Shown here: positions 17,095-26,317 of the stretch, piece by piece
How the letters are laid out: each line of letters opens with the position of its first letter
How positions within the stretch are numbered: the stretch's first letter is position 1
From: Bacillota bacterium
GTDB taxonomy: Bacteria > Bacillota > UBA4882 > UBA8346
Direction: 5' to 3'
Length of the DNA: 64,000 nucleotides
NCBI GenBank assembly: GCA_023394955.1
Contig: JAEWZY010000041.1
Coordinates: 1 to 64,000 of the forward strand
Notes under the pieces: generated by a model
What the model saw: only the letters and a program-made list of their open reading frames with translations
What the model was told of the DNA's origin: nothing
The model's database searches: none
Translations under genes and position numbers: made by a program

Positions 17095-19080
17095 TCACTT
17101 TTCATAATAATAGTGTTCAGGATTGGTAATTCCAGGAGCTTGCCAACTCCAAGCTTCGATCATGGAATACTTCATCACATTTCTCAATTTTTCATTGACT
17201 ACAACCGGTGCAATATGATCTCCCACAACACCAATTAGAAGTGGACCATGTTGGATGTTCAACTTATAAATTTCCAAAGACAACTTGTTTCTTTCTTCTG
17301 TATTGGGATTGGTTATTGCTTTAGTATATAGATCCTGTAACTCCTTGAAAAAGTCTGATCTTGGCGGAGCGCCTTTTTCACCGCCAGTTACATAATAAAG
17401 AGCTTGGACTGGGTCCACTACTGAAAGTACGGTATCAATCGGCGCAAATACCTGACTGTTGGAACCGATGAATGAGAACGGAAGCGCGCGCCGGGCCATC
17501 ATCATATAATTACCGGACATACCTCTTACCGACTCTTCATGTTCACTTACTGTTTCAACCTTTGCATCAATGCCAATCTGTTTCCAACTCTCAACGATCA
17601 AATCCACGGCATCCACAATATCCAACAAAGATTGATTAACCATCACATATAGCTGGAATTTTTTACCGTCGGGTCTTTCACGCCAGCCATCGCCATTAAC
17701 ATCTTTCATTCCAATGCTATCCAGTAATTGCCGGGCTTTTTTAGGATTATAGTCAATCCATGAACTCTCCCATTGGTCAACTATTTTTTTAGCTTCCGGC
17801 GTATCCATACCCGGTCCAAATCCAGTTTTCAACAATCCAACCCTAGGTTTGGCAAAGCCGGCGAAAACTTGCTCATTGATCATTTTCCGGTTGATGCTGT
17901 AAGATAATGCGCGCCGGAAGTTGGTATTCAACATGATCTTCCTGATATCCGCATCGCCATAGCTATATCCAGGGTATAACACTGGTGAGCTTGATTGTCC
18001 GCTTCCCCATTTTTCAATACGGTATCCACCGCGTTTTTGGGATTTTAAAAGTAAGGGAATATCCCGCTGATCCCATCTTTTTTCTTGGAAATCTAATTTC
18101 CCGTCAAGCGCCTGTACTAAAGCTGTTTCCTTATCTGATACATATCTAGTTACTACTCGGTCGACATACGGAAGTTGATTTCCTTTACGATCGACTTTCC
18201 AGTAATAAGGATTCCGTTCAAAGACCATTCTTTGTTCAGGGACATACTCAACTAGTTTCCATGCAGTATAGACTGGCTTATCAGGATAACGCGATAGGTT
18301 GTCATAACGAGCTATGATGCCATCAATTTCATTTTGTTTGAGATTTTTATTATATCTCGGATGGAATTGCTTGAAATAATGTGCAGGGATAATATGTTGA
18401 TAATCTCTACTATAAATATCTAATAGAGCAAAGGGATAAGGTTTAGCGTATTCAAGCCGGACAGAATAATCATCAATTTTTACGAATTTTGCTGGTTTAC
18501 CTGCGATATGATATCCCTTAGGTGGTGTATATGGTAACATATCATCCATAATAATATTTTCCCACCACCAAATATAGTCATTGGCAGTTAACGGAACACC
18601 ATCAGACCACTTTATCCCTTTAACAAAATGCAAGGTTACAGCTGTTTGGTCCTTATTCCATTCCCACTCCCGAACCAAATTAGGCCCTAAATAGCTTATG
18701 GTCTTACGGTCCATCTTAAATAAGCCTTGACCAAACCAGATAAACTCTCTATCAGCATCACTAACCATTCCCGGTCCCCAAACTCGGTTAATAGTCCCGC
18801 CATACCTACCAGTTCCTTCCACCGGATTAACTACAACCGGATCTTTAGGCAGCCTATCCTTGAGCGCTGGTAGTTTGCCGCTTTTAACCATTTTCGCCAA
18901 ATCCGGAGACTCGTGAAATTCTTTCAATCCAATAATAGATGCACTCGGAATTTGATCTTCCTGCATCCATCCCTTGACTGCCAATCCTTCCCATTCGCCT
19001 TTAGCGCCTGCATATGGGATTATAAGGCATAAGATACTGAAACAAAAAAATGTTAATAAGGTCATTCTTTTGAAGGTCAT
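17095..19080 (-). CDS. Family 5 extracellular solute-binding protein, long form
   Basis: A 661-residue secreted binding protein for the Opp-type transporter. It has a signal sequence of about 26 residues ending YAGA-KG, without a lipobox at the cleavage site, then a DDP/Opp binding fold (RYGGTINRVWG, HFVKGIKWSDGVPLTANDYI, FRRALSYSINRKMI). It is over 100 residues longer than common DppA/OppA. This long subgroup is often linked with plant-polysaccharide oligosaccharide uptake; the substrate here is not determined. A GGGAGGAA ribosome binding site precedes it. It is first in the operon. Confidence 0.9.
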   Translation of the reverse strand: MTFKRMTLLTFFCFSILCLIIPYAGAKGEWEGLAVKGWMQEDQIPSASIIGLKEFHESPDLAKMVKSGKLPALKDRLPKDPVVVNPVEGTGRYGGTINRVWGPGMVSDADREFIWFGQGLFKMDRKTISYLGPNLVREWEWNKDQTAVTLHFVKGIKWSDGVPLTANDYIWWWENIIMDDMLPYTPPKGYHIAGKPAKFVKIDDYSVRLEYAKPYPFALLDIYSRDYQHIIPAHYFKQFHPRYNKNLKQNEIDGIIARYDNLSRYPDKPVYTAWKLVEYVPEQRMVFERNPYYWKVDRKGNQLPYVDRVVTRYVSDKETALVQALDGKLDFQEKRWDQRDIPLLLKSQKRGGYRIEKWGSGQSSSPVLYPGYSYGDADIRKIMLNTNFRRALSYSINRKMINEQVFAGFAKPRVGLLKTGFGPGMDTPEAKKIVDQWESSWIDYNPKKARQLLDSIGMKDVNGDGWRERPDGKKFQLYVMVNQSLLDIVDAVDLIVESWKQIGIDAKVETVSEHEESVRGMSGNYMMMARRALPFSFIGSNSQVFAPIDTVLSVVDPVQALYYVTGGEKGAPPRSDFFKELQDLYTKAITNPNTEERNKLSLEIYKLNIQHGPLLIGVVGDHIAPVVVNEKLRNVMKYSMIEAWSWQAPGITNPEHYYYEK

Positions 19081-19503
19081 CTTTTCATATTCCTCCCTTT
19101 GTTAAACAAACACTTACTAAACCTAGCAGTCCACAAGCACTTTAGTGCCCTACTTTAGTCTCGATTCTTCGCATTACCTCAGTTAATTTAAATCCTCAAA
19201 GTCAATTCGAGATCCTAATAGCCATGAAAACATTGACTTGCATAACAAGAAGAAAATATTTTAAGCAATCCCCCCTATTTAAGCAATTAGTAATAGATAA
19301 GTCTTCTTTAGGCTATACTAAGTAGGTTTACTTCTGTGCTCGGCATCACCACCTTCTATCATTTTTATTCCAGTTTGTTAGGAGGGGTAAACAGGAATCG
19401 CAACGATTCAACTTACTCCCAATTCAAACTAGGTTTTTACATGGTTCCGAAGTTTATATTAAGGTTCAGCTCCAGTTGGAATAATCTCCGAAACCAGATA
19501 ATG
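19081..19503. other. Non-coding control region upstream of the Opp operon
   Basis: No credible gene. It should hold the promoter of the minus-strand Opp operon and the 3' end of the FAD oxidoreductase transcript. I see no clear consensus promoter, riboswitch or strong terminator, only AT-rich stretches around 19245-19320. Confidence 0.5.
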
Positions 19504-21024
19504 TTAACGTAAGCCCAGTTGCCGTAAACGTTCTTCCGGGCCAAGGAAAACATTTTGATTTAAAAGTTCCCGCTGGACATCTCTTACATTTAGTTCTCTA
19601 GGTGAAAGTTTTTGCTTAGATGCAATCGCTGCGGCAACCCCAGCAGCTTGTCCCGGCATTATGCTCTCTACTCCAGTACGTAAGATGTACTGAGGTATAC
19701 ATGAAACAGATTTTCCACTACCCATTAAAAGTCCGTCTACGTCTTGCGGTAAAATAACCCCAAACGGAATATCAACAGTATGTGCATGGTGAAAACGGAG
19801 TTTTTTCTCGGGTAACGGCTTAGCTGCCCAAACCGGCTCATTCTCGTAAGGGTGGTCTACCGCTCCAAACTTATGGGGCACAGCAGAACGGACAGCAACT
19901 ACTGTATCGAAACACAACTGCTTGTCGGAGTTAACCATTTCTGTTGTAAGAGTCTCTACACCATGGATTCCACGACTAATACGAATACCTATGTCTTGCG
20001 AAATTTGAGAAACGTGCGCATTTGCGAATCCCGGCACATATTTGTGGAAGAAATCAGCTACATAATAAACTGCACGCTGACACTCTAATTCGGCTTCAGA
20101 AACCTCATCAGGCTCAAGGGAGTGCAATCTCCAATAAAGGCAGTTCACTGAGACATCTCTCAAATCTCGAAGTCCAATCAAGCAGCTCATATCCATGCCA
20201 AAAATTTTCCCGCGGGTCTTGGAATACTCACCCGAGGCAATGGCATCTTGAAATACCCTCCAAGCTCGTCCTCCACCATTAGGGAAATAAAAATCGCCAT
20301 ATTCTTTAAAGTTAAGCTCAAAATCCCAAAATCCATGCATGCTATCAAAACCGCCTGGAAATTCATTAGGATGCTTGGCAAAATAGTCTACAAAAGCTTC
20401 CATATCCACTGAACTCATTTTAAAAGCCAATGTGGCTGTGCCTTCCGTATAGCGCATAGGACAACCGGTTTGGCTAGCAATGTCTGCCTCACCTGTCGCA
20501 TCCACGACAACATCTGCTAATATCGCCCGTCTTCCGGCTTTAGTTTCGATAAACAATCCCTTAACCTGGGAACCTTCCATTATCGGCCGGGCCGCAAAGC
20601 AATGGGTCAGGATTTGGACACCGGCTTCACGTAACATGTCAATCATTACGACTTTTAGACGCTGTTCATCAAAGACAATTTTGGCATGCCGTTCTTCCCA
20701 TCTAGAGACACAACCATTTTCAGCTACAAGTCTTTCAATAAGTTCGCGAGCAACACCGAACACTTGATGGCGACTTTCAGCATCAAGGTGATGATTGCAT
20801 AAATTGGGAATAATATTACTTGTTAAAATACCTCCTAAACACCCATTACGTTCAACAAGTGTAACTTGTGCACCGGCCCGCGCAGCCGCAAGTGCCGCTG
20901 CAAAACCGCCCACACCACCACCAGCGACAATAACATCAGTTTTTTTAAGTACATCTACACCTCGCCCGGGTTCAGTTACCTGCTTTCTTTTAGTTGTTTC
21001 CTTGTCATTTTTAATATCACTCAT
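19504..21024 (-). CDS. FAD-dependent oxidoreductase (FAD_oxidored family)
   Basis: A 506-residue flavoprotein. The N-terminal dinucleotide-binding motif is DVIVAGGGVGGFAAALAAAR near residue 30, followed by ERNGCLGG. A GD-type second FAD motif, VVVDATGEADIA, appears near residue 180, and the C-terminus has GLLMGSGKSVSC. This is typical of the PF12831 family, which includes enzymes encoded beside carbohydrate ABC transporters and of largely unknown reaction. No signal peptide is visible, so it is cytoplasmic. It lies upstream of, and on the same strand as, the Opp operon with a 423-base gap, so it may be separately transcribed. A redox step on the imported substrate is a reasonable guess only. 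Confidence 0.85.
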   Translation of the reverse strand: MSDIKNDKETTKRKQVTEPGRGVDVLKKTDVIVAGGGVGGFAAALAAARAGAQVTLVERNGCLGGILTSNIIPNLCNHHLDAESRHQVFGVARELIERLVAENGCVSRWEERHAKIVFDEQRLKVVMIDMLREAGVQILTHCFAARPIMEGSQVKGLFIETKAGRRAILADVVVDATGEADIASQTGCPMRYTEGTATLAFKMSSVDMEAFVDYFAKHPNEFPGGFDSMHGFWDFELNFKEYGDFYFPNGGGRAWRVFQDAIASGEYSKTRGKIFGMDMSCLIGLRDLRDVSVNCLYWRLHSLEPDEVSEAELECQRAVYYVADFFHKYVPGFANAHVSQISQDIGIRISRGIHGVETLTTEMVNSDKQLCFDTVVAVRSAVPHKFGAVDHPYENEPVWAAKPLPEKKLRFHHAHTVDIPFGVILPQDVDGLLMGSGKSVSCIPQYILRTGVESIMPGQAAGVAAAIASKQKLSPRELNVRDVQRELLNQNVFLGPEERLRQLGLR

Positions 21025-21286
21025 CCTATGCTCCTATACTCCTTTCATATATTTTTTTATTTATTTTAATTATAAGCCGCTCTTTCTTTTTAATAAATGT
21101 GTTATCTTTTTTAGGTTGTTAGTTATATTTAATAATTTATTTACAATAGACAACTTCATAGCGGAATAATGGAGATTAATATTGAAAATGGTGATGGATA
21201 TTTGTAAAACACAGCCGCCTTCACGGCAGGAGGTAACCGGATCGCAAGCGAATAAATTCCTATCAGTTAACCATCAGGAGGTTCTC

Positions 21287-21706
21287 ATGGAATCGGGCTT
21301 ACAACGTTTCGGCGTTTCCATCGACTCAAGCTTGTTGGAGCAGTTCGACCGTTTAATCGAAACTAAGGGCTATACCAACCGTTCCGAGGCGATCCGGGAT
21401 TTGATCCGTGATTATTTAGTGGCGGAAGATTGGCGCGCCGAGAAGGGAACCGCCGTCGGCACCATTACCCTGGTCTACAACCATCATCTCCGGGAGATGG
21501 CGGACAAACTCACCGACCTTCAGCACCAATACCACCGGAACATCATCTCCGTGCTCCACGTCCATCTGGACGCCCATAACTGCCTGGAAGTGCTGGTAGT
21601 CAAGGGCGAGAAGGCGGACATCCAAATGATCGCCGACCGTCTGGGGGGCGCCAAGGGAGTCAAACATTGCAAATTAGTAACTTCCACTACGGGGGAGAAT
21701 TTGTGA
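21287..21706 (+). CDS. nikR: Nickel-responsive regulator NikR
   Basis: A 139-residue ribbon-helix-helix repressor with a C-terminal ACT-like nickel-binding domain. The start is placed at the ATG after CAGGAGG (21276-21282); upstream in-frame starts lack similarity. The N-terminal strand-helix-helix (RFGVSIDSSLLEQFDRLI, YTNRSEAIRDLI) is canonical. All four nickel ligands known from E. coli NikR are present with the same spacing: H80, H91, H93 and C99 in QHxxH and LHVHxxxxxCLE. No nickel transporter lies next to it and I do not see a GTATGA-N16-TCATAC operator nearby. It is transcribed divergently from the FAD gene and ends in a strong terminator. Confidence 0.95.
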   Translation: MESGLQRFGVSIDSSLLEQFDRLIETKGYTNRSEAIRDLIRDYLVAEDWRAEKGTAVGTITLVYNHHLREMADKLTDLQHQYHRNIISVLHVHLDAHNCLEVLVVKGEKADIQMIADRLGGAKGVKHCKLVTSTTGENL

Positions 21707-21772
21707 CGCCAAAATCTACTTAACATCCCTACTCATTACGTATTATTTTGTCTGCTTGCTCATGATCAAATT

Positions 21773-21802
21773 AAGACTCTAACCATTGCTGATTAGAGTC
21801 TT
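21773..21802. terminator. Bidirectional terminator between nikR and subtilase
   Basis: AAGACTCTAA (21773-21782) pairs perfectly with TTAGAGTCTT (21793-21802) around a 10-base loop. A TTTT run follows on the plus strand and TTAATTTGATC on the minus strand, so it ends nikR and can also serve the convergent subtilase gene. Confidence 0.85.
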
Positions 21803-21829
21803 TTAAGTCATGATCCATATTAATTTAAT

Positions 21830-23626
21830 TTACTTTCCGTAGACCTCTAATTCCCAGAGGGAGTAACCGTAAGCAGTCCCCCGCCGGTTACCATAGACCA
21901 TCACATACCGTCCCTGGGCCGCGGTGTTAATCGTATCCGTCCCGCCATCACCGTAACTGGCGCTGTAAATATTGGTCCAGTTATAGCCGTCACTGGAAAC
22001 GTAAACTTGAAAAGCTCTGGCAAAGGCCGTTTCCCACTTGAGAACCACTTGGTCAATCTGATAAGTTTTCCCTAAATCCACATAGATCCATTGGGGATCG
22101 ATCCCCGGCTGACTGGCCCAACGAGTCGCCATACTGCCGTCAACCGCCTGCGCCGCAGTCCTGGCGGTACCCTCAACCGAGGAAGCCACCGCAGTCTTAT
22201 TCAAGGCCAAATTAGTACTTGGCGCCGGTGTCGGCGCCGGATTGGGAGCTGGAGCCGGAGCAGGCGCCGGACTGGGATTGCCGGTTTCTCCTTTCAGCGC
22301 CAGATCAACCGCTCGGTTAGCATCCACCAAACCATAACCGTAATAGTTGTCAAAACCGGCCGTTCCCAGGTCAGTGGTGGCTTGATCGATTATTTTAGTA
22401 ACCTCAGCCGAAGCCAGGCCCGGATCGGCCGCTCTCACTAAGGCCGTGACCCCGGCGACGAACGGCGTGGCCATGGAGGTGCCGCTCATCGAAGTATAGC
22501 TGTTGGCGTTCCCTTTATAGGAACTGATAATATTGACACCGGGAGCCACTACATCCATTTCCGGGCCGTAGTTGGAGAAAGAAGCCCGTTGATTGTTACT
22601 GTCGACTGCTCCGACGGTAATGACGCCGTTGCAATTTCCCGGGAATGCCACCGCGCTGTTGCTATTGCCGGAAGCAGCCACTACGCTGGCCCCGCGGCTG
22701 ATGGCGTAATCGACCGCATCCTGCATCGCCTGGCTGGAACCGGGCCCTCCCAGGCTCATGCTGATAACCTTCGCGCCATTGTCGGCGGCGTATTTGATCC
22801 CATTAATGATACTGGCGTAATCCCCGGAACCGCTGTCGTTCATCACTTTGACCGGCATTATTTTAGCGCCGCCGGCGACACCGGCGATGCCTTTGGCGTT
22901 ATTGGTAATCGCGGCGGCGATCCCGGCCACGTGGGTCCCATGGCCGTGCCCATCCACCGGGTTATTGTTATTATCGATAAAATTATATCCCGGAACGATA
23001 CTGGCTTGCAAGTCTTCATGACCGGCATTGATCCCCGTATCCAGCACAGCGATGGTTACATTGGCCCTTTGCGCGGGAGTAACCTTATCCCAAGCCAGAT
23101 TGGCCTTGATATCTTGCGGACCCCATTGCTGATTATAATAAGGGTCGTTCGGCGTTTGGGTAACATAGGCCAGATAATTAGGTTCCGCATATTCAACTTC
23201 GGGATTCTTGGCTAATTGGCTCAAAGTGTTAAAATATTCTTGCTGATCGCCCAACTTCACCAGGGCAAACCCTAACTTTTCATTGAGGGCGCTGATTTTG
23301 GACCCAGTCTTGCTAATCGCCTGCGCCACCGAATTCAGTTTTTCAGTTGTAACACTGCCGTTCTTGTATTTGACAATGATTTGGGAAGGATCGATCTCCC
23401 CTTGCTCAATAATACTTGACGATGTGGGGGCGGTAAATCCGTAATAAAAAGACTTGGCGGTTTGATAAATTACTGCCCCGGATTGGCTATCTTTAACGAT
23501 CACAACTCGGGAACTTTGGGTGGCCGGTTCGCCGGATTCGGCTGCCGCCATTTGAGGAATGGCAATCAATAAAACGAGGAGAATCAGGAAAGGATTTCTG
23601 AGCAACGCTCTTTTCAAGGATTGCAT
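21830..23626 (-). CDS. Secreted subtilisin-like protease with C-terminal discoidin domain
   Basis: A 598-residue exported S8 serine protease. Order: signal peptide (about 1-29, ending MAAA-ES), I9-type propeptide (about 75-155), catalytic domain with Asp196 (AVLDTG), His229 (HGHGTHVAG) and Ser384 (SGTSMATP), a Pro-Ala linker (about 450-470), and a C-terminal F5/8 type C (discoidin) domain ending YSLWELEVYG. The discoidin domain commonly binds carbohydrate, suggesting localisation on polysaccharide or the cell surface. It is GC-rich and monocistronic; it has an AGGAGG site. The combination is legitimate but less common than bare subtilisins. Confidence 0.94.
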   Translation of the reverse strand: MQSLKRALLRNPFLILLVLLIAIPQMAAAESGEPATQSSRVVIVKDSQSGAVIYQTAKSFYYGFTAPTSSSIIEQGEIDPSQIIVKYKNGSVTTEKLNSVAQAISKTGSKISALNEKLGFALVKLGDQQEYFNTLSQLAKNPEVEYAEPNYLAYVTQTPNDPYYNQQWGPQDIKANLAWDKVTPAQRANVTIAVLDTGINAGHEDLQASIVPGYNFIDNNNNPVDGHGHGTHVAGIAAAITNNAKGIAGVAGGAKIMPVKVMNDSGSGDYASIINGIKYAADNGAKVISMSLGGPGSSQAMQDAVDYAISRGASVVAASGNSNSAVAFPGNCNGVITVGAVDSNNQRASFSNYGPEMDVVAPGVNIISSYKGNANSYTSMSGTSMATPFVAGVTALVRAADPGLASAEVTKIIDQATTDLGTAGFDNYYGYGLVDANRAVDLALKGETGNPSPAPAPAPAPNPAPTPAPSTNLALNKTAVASSVEGTARTAAQAVDGSMATRWASQPGIDPQWIYVDLGKTYQIDQVVLKWETAFARAFQVYVSSDGYNWTNIYSASYGDGGTDTINTAAQGRYVMVYGNRRGTAYGYSLWELEVYGK

Positions 23627-23805
23627 ATTAAACCTCCTAAAGATAATGTATGAATCCGAAAATCAGTACTCAATGAATTCCTGGCAGTTGACTTAAAAAT
23701 TCATTTTGTCATTATAACGCTTTGGTTTTCCTTTGTAAAATGTAATTCCAAGCAATGATATCAAGTATTTCCAAAGTTTTTCCTTTTTGCTAAAAGAAAA
23801 AAATT

Positions 23806-23832
23806 AAACCAACCCCGATACAAGGTTGGTTT
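23806..23832. terminator. Terminator at the 3' end of the thi operon
   Basis: AAACCAACC (23806-23814) pairs with GGTTGGTTT (23824-23832). T-rich runs follow on both strands (TTTTTT on plus; TTAATTTTTTT on minus). It ends the minus-strand thiamine operon. Confidence 0.8.
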
Positions 23833-23860
23833 TTTAGACTTAAATTCAGAGCAAACGTTA

Positions 23861-24499
23861 TCAGTTAGCGACTACATCTAGCGCTATCCGCTTCATCGTT
23901 GCCGCAGCCTTTCCGGGATCACTCTTGCCGAAGACCGCCGATACCACCGCAATCCCTTTGATCCCGCTCCCTTTCAGCTGCAGAGTGTTGGTTTCATTGA
24001 TACCGCCGATGGCCACCACCGGAATCTTAACTGCTTGGGTAATTCTTTGCAACTCAAGGTAATCTACATAATCAGCGTCCTGTTTCGTTCCGGTGGGAAA
24101 GACCGCGCCCGCCCCCAGATAGTCGGCGCCATCTCTTTCAGCCTGGACCGCTTCCTCCTGCTTGGCGACGGAAACACCGAGGATCTTTCCAGGCCCCAAC
24201 AGCCGCCTGGCAATGGTTGGAGGCAGATCACTTTGGCCGACATGCAACCCGGCGGCGTCGACCGCCAACGCTATATCCAAGCGGTCGTTGATAATCAGCG
24301 GAATCCGGTAATGGTCCGTCACTTGTTTTATTTTTAACGCTGTTCCAAAAAACTCCCTACTGGACACGTCTTTTTCACGCAATTGCACGATGGTCGCTCC
24401 ACCCCGGATCGCCGCTTCCACATCGTCTTCAAGCTGTTTGCCGTTAAGCCAAGCCCGGTCGGTTACCACATAGAGTCGGAGATTCAATTTATGGCTCAA
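23861..24499 (-). CDS. thiE: Thiamine-phosphate synthase
   Basis: A 212-residue TIM-barrel enzyme that joins HMP-PP and thiazole phosphate to thiamine phosphate. The start is TTG, supported by AAAGGAG eight bases upstream; there is no better ATG. Seen: LYVVTDR at the N-terminus, TIVQLREKDV, PLIINDRLDIALAVDAAGLHVGQ (here cited as the INDRLD and HVGQ motifs), YLGAGAVFPTGTK and VVAIGGI for phosphate and pyrophosphate binding. Last gene of the operon, separated from thiM by 138 bases. Confidence 0.95.
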   Translation of the reverse strand: MSHKLNLRLYVVTDRAWLNGKQLEDDVEAAIRGGATIVQLREKDVSSREFFGTALKIKQVTDHYRIPLIINDRLDIALAVDAAGLHVGQSDLPPTIARRLLGPGKILGVSVAKQEEAVQAERDGADYLGAGAVFPTGTKQDADYVDYLELQRITQAVKIPVVAIGGINETNTLQLKGSGIKGIAVVSAVFGKSDPGKAAATMKRIALDVVAN

Positions 24500-24637
24500 A
24501 TTGATCTACTCCTTTGCATCAGGAAATAATAAATACTGGCTAAGAACGATTAACCGCTAATACACGCGAATTAACGCTAATAAATCTTGCTGATTATAAA
24601 CTTAGATCTCAAGATTACTCGATTCGGAATTTTCGGG

Positions 24638-25450
24638 CTATCTTTCAGTAAATTTACAATCCCGCAAAAGGTCTTCCGGCCTCACCCGGTCAATCCCATC
24701 CATCAGCTTCGCCTTGAAACTGCCGATCCCTTCAGAGCCGCTCAATCCGGCGGCGGCTTCTTCTCCCGCCAAACCCATGGTAATCAGTCCGGCGCAGGCC
24801 GCCAAATAGTAGTCGGTGGTTACTCCGGCGTAACAACCGATTAACGAGGTTGCCATGCACCCGGTGCCGGATACACGAGCCAAAAATGGATGACCGTTAT
24901 CAATTAACCCGGTCCGGGAACCATCGGAGACCACATCCCGGACCCCGGTGATCGCTACGGTACAACCTAAGCTCTGCGCCAGACCGGAGGCGACCTCCTC
25001 TCCGCTAGAGCCGTCGTCGACTGAATCAACCCCTCTGGTGCGGGCCTCGATCCCGGCTACTACTTTAATCTCGGACATATTGCCCCGCAACACCGCCGGA
25101 TTAACTTCCCGAAGTAGCCGGGCGGCGGTATTGGTCCGTAAAGCAGTGGCCCCCGCTCCTACCGGGTCGATGACCACCGGAATACCCAGTTGGTTCGCTT
25201 TCCTCCCGGCCAGAAGCATCCCTTCGATGGTCCGGGCATTTAAAGTCCCGATATTGATCACTAAAGCCGAGGCGATACCGACCATCTCCTCTACTTCTCC
25301 GGCATCATCGGCCATTACCGGCGACCCTCCCAAAGCTAAAACAATGTTGGCGCAATCATTCACCGTTACATAGTTGGTGAGATGGTGGACCAAGGGTTTT
25401 TTAGTTTTGACATCCTTTAAAAGTTGAGCGATGGTTTTAATATTTTCCAT
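24638..25450 (-). CDS. thiM: Hydroxyethylthiazole kinase
   Basis: A 270-residue kinase phosphorylating the thiazole moiety, used for salvage. The start was chosen at the ATG after AAAGAGGG rather than six codons upstream. Seen: PLVHHLTNYVTVNDCAN at the N-terminus, VVIDPVGAGAT, NMSEIKVVAG, and the catalytic VSGTGCMATSLIG. It lies between thiD and thiE. No thiG, thiH, thiS or thiF is seen in the window, so thiazole here may come from salvage or from genes elsewhere. Confidence 0.95.
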   Translation of the reverse strand: MENIKTIAQLLKDVKTKKPLVHHLTNYVTVNDCANIVLALGGSPVMADDAGEVEEMVGIASALVINIGTLNARTIEGMLLAGRKANQLGIPVVIDPVGAGATALRTNTAARLLREVNPAVLRGNMSEIKVVAGIEARTRGVDSVDDGSSGEEVASGLAQSLGCTVAITGVRDVVSDGSRTGLIDNGHPFLARVSGTGCMATSLIGCYAGVTTDYYLAACAGLITMGLAGEEAAAGLSGSEGIGSFKAKLMDGIDRVRPEDLLRDCKFTER

Positions 25451-25467
25451 GCTAAGACCCTCTTTCA

Positions 25468-26274
25468 TTATTCATCTAGTACGCCGGCTTTCCGGTATAA
25501 ATCGTAAAAATGATGGGTCGGCCCTACCCCCTTGCCGATCGCCAAAGCATGTTGAATGGCGGTGGTTAAATAAGCTTTGGCTTCACGAACCGCGGCGCCG
25601 ATTGAGCGCCCTTTGGCCAGATTGGCCGCGATTGCCGACGAGAGGGTACAGCCGGTGCCATGGGTATTCTTGGTGGGAATCCGTTCCGCCGTTAAATGTA
25701 AATAATTAGCTCCATCGAATAGCACATCCGTAGCTTGGTCCCTCAGATGACCCCCTTTGACCAGCACGTTCTGGGGTCCCATCCCGTAAATACGGTTGGC
25801 CGCTTCTTCCATATCTTTCAGGCTTTTGATACTCATCCCCGCTATGATCTCCGCTTCCGGAATATTAGGAGTTACAATAGTCGCTATTGGCAGCAACTTG
25901 CCGATCAACGCCTTTACCGCATGGGGTTGCAATAAATGAAACCCGCTCTTGGAGACCATCACCGGATCAACCACCACCGGATGGGCTTGATATTTTTGCA
26001 ACTGCCCGCTGATGGCCTCGATGGTTTCAGTTCTTGATACCATCCCTACTTTGACCGCATCAACCCGGATGTCCTCATAAATGGCTTCGATCTGTTTTTG
26101 AATGACTGGGGTGGAAATATCCTCCACCGCCAAAACTCCCTGGGTATTCTGGGCGGTCACCGCGGTAATCACGCTCATTCCAAAAACACCGTTGGCGGAG
26201 AAAGTTTTCAAGTCGGCTTGAATCCCGGCCCCGCCGCTGGAATCGGAACCGGCGATGGTTAGCGCCTTTTTCAT
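25468..26274 (-). CDS. thiD: Hydroxymethylpyrimidine/phosphomethylpyrimidine kinase
   Basis: A 268-residue ribokinase-fold enzyme that phosphorylates HMP and HMP-P to HMP-PP. The start is at the ATG behind AAGGAGGAG; a longer frame begins 14 codons earlier without family residues. Seen: ALTIAGSDSSGGAGIQADLK, VVDPVMVSKSG, TPNIPEAEIIAG, and HGTGCTLSSAIAANLA with the catalytic Asp-equivalent GTGC loop. The stop overlaps the end of the possible longer thiM start, so it is tightly linked. Confidence 0.95.
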   Translation of the reverse strand: MKKALTIAGSDSSGGAGIQADLKTFSANGVFGMSVITAVTAQNTQGVLAVEDISTPVIQKQIEAIYEDIRVDAVKVGMVSRTETIEAISGQLQKYQAHPVVVDPVMVSKSGFHLLQPHAVKALIGKLLPIATIVTPNIPEAEIIAGMSIKSLKDMEEAANRIYGMGPQNVLVKGGHLRDQATDVLFDGANYLHLTAERIPTKNTHGTGCTLSSAIAANLAKGRSIGAAVREAKAYLTTAIQHALAIGKGVGPTHHFYDLYRKAGVLDE

Positions 26275-26317
26275 TCGGGTACTCCTCCTTAAATTCAAAC
26301 TTCTTAAGTCCGTCAAC

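Noticed and set aside
12620..19080. Nickel transporter regulated by the nearby NikR
   Set aside because: The binding protein is far longer than NikA and the permease insertion is unlike nickel systems; no NikR operator is seen. Shared family alone is not evidence.
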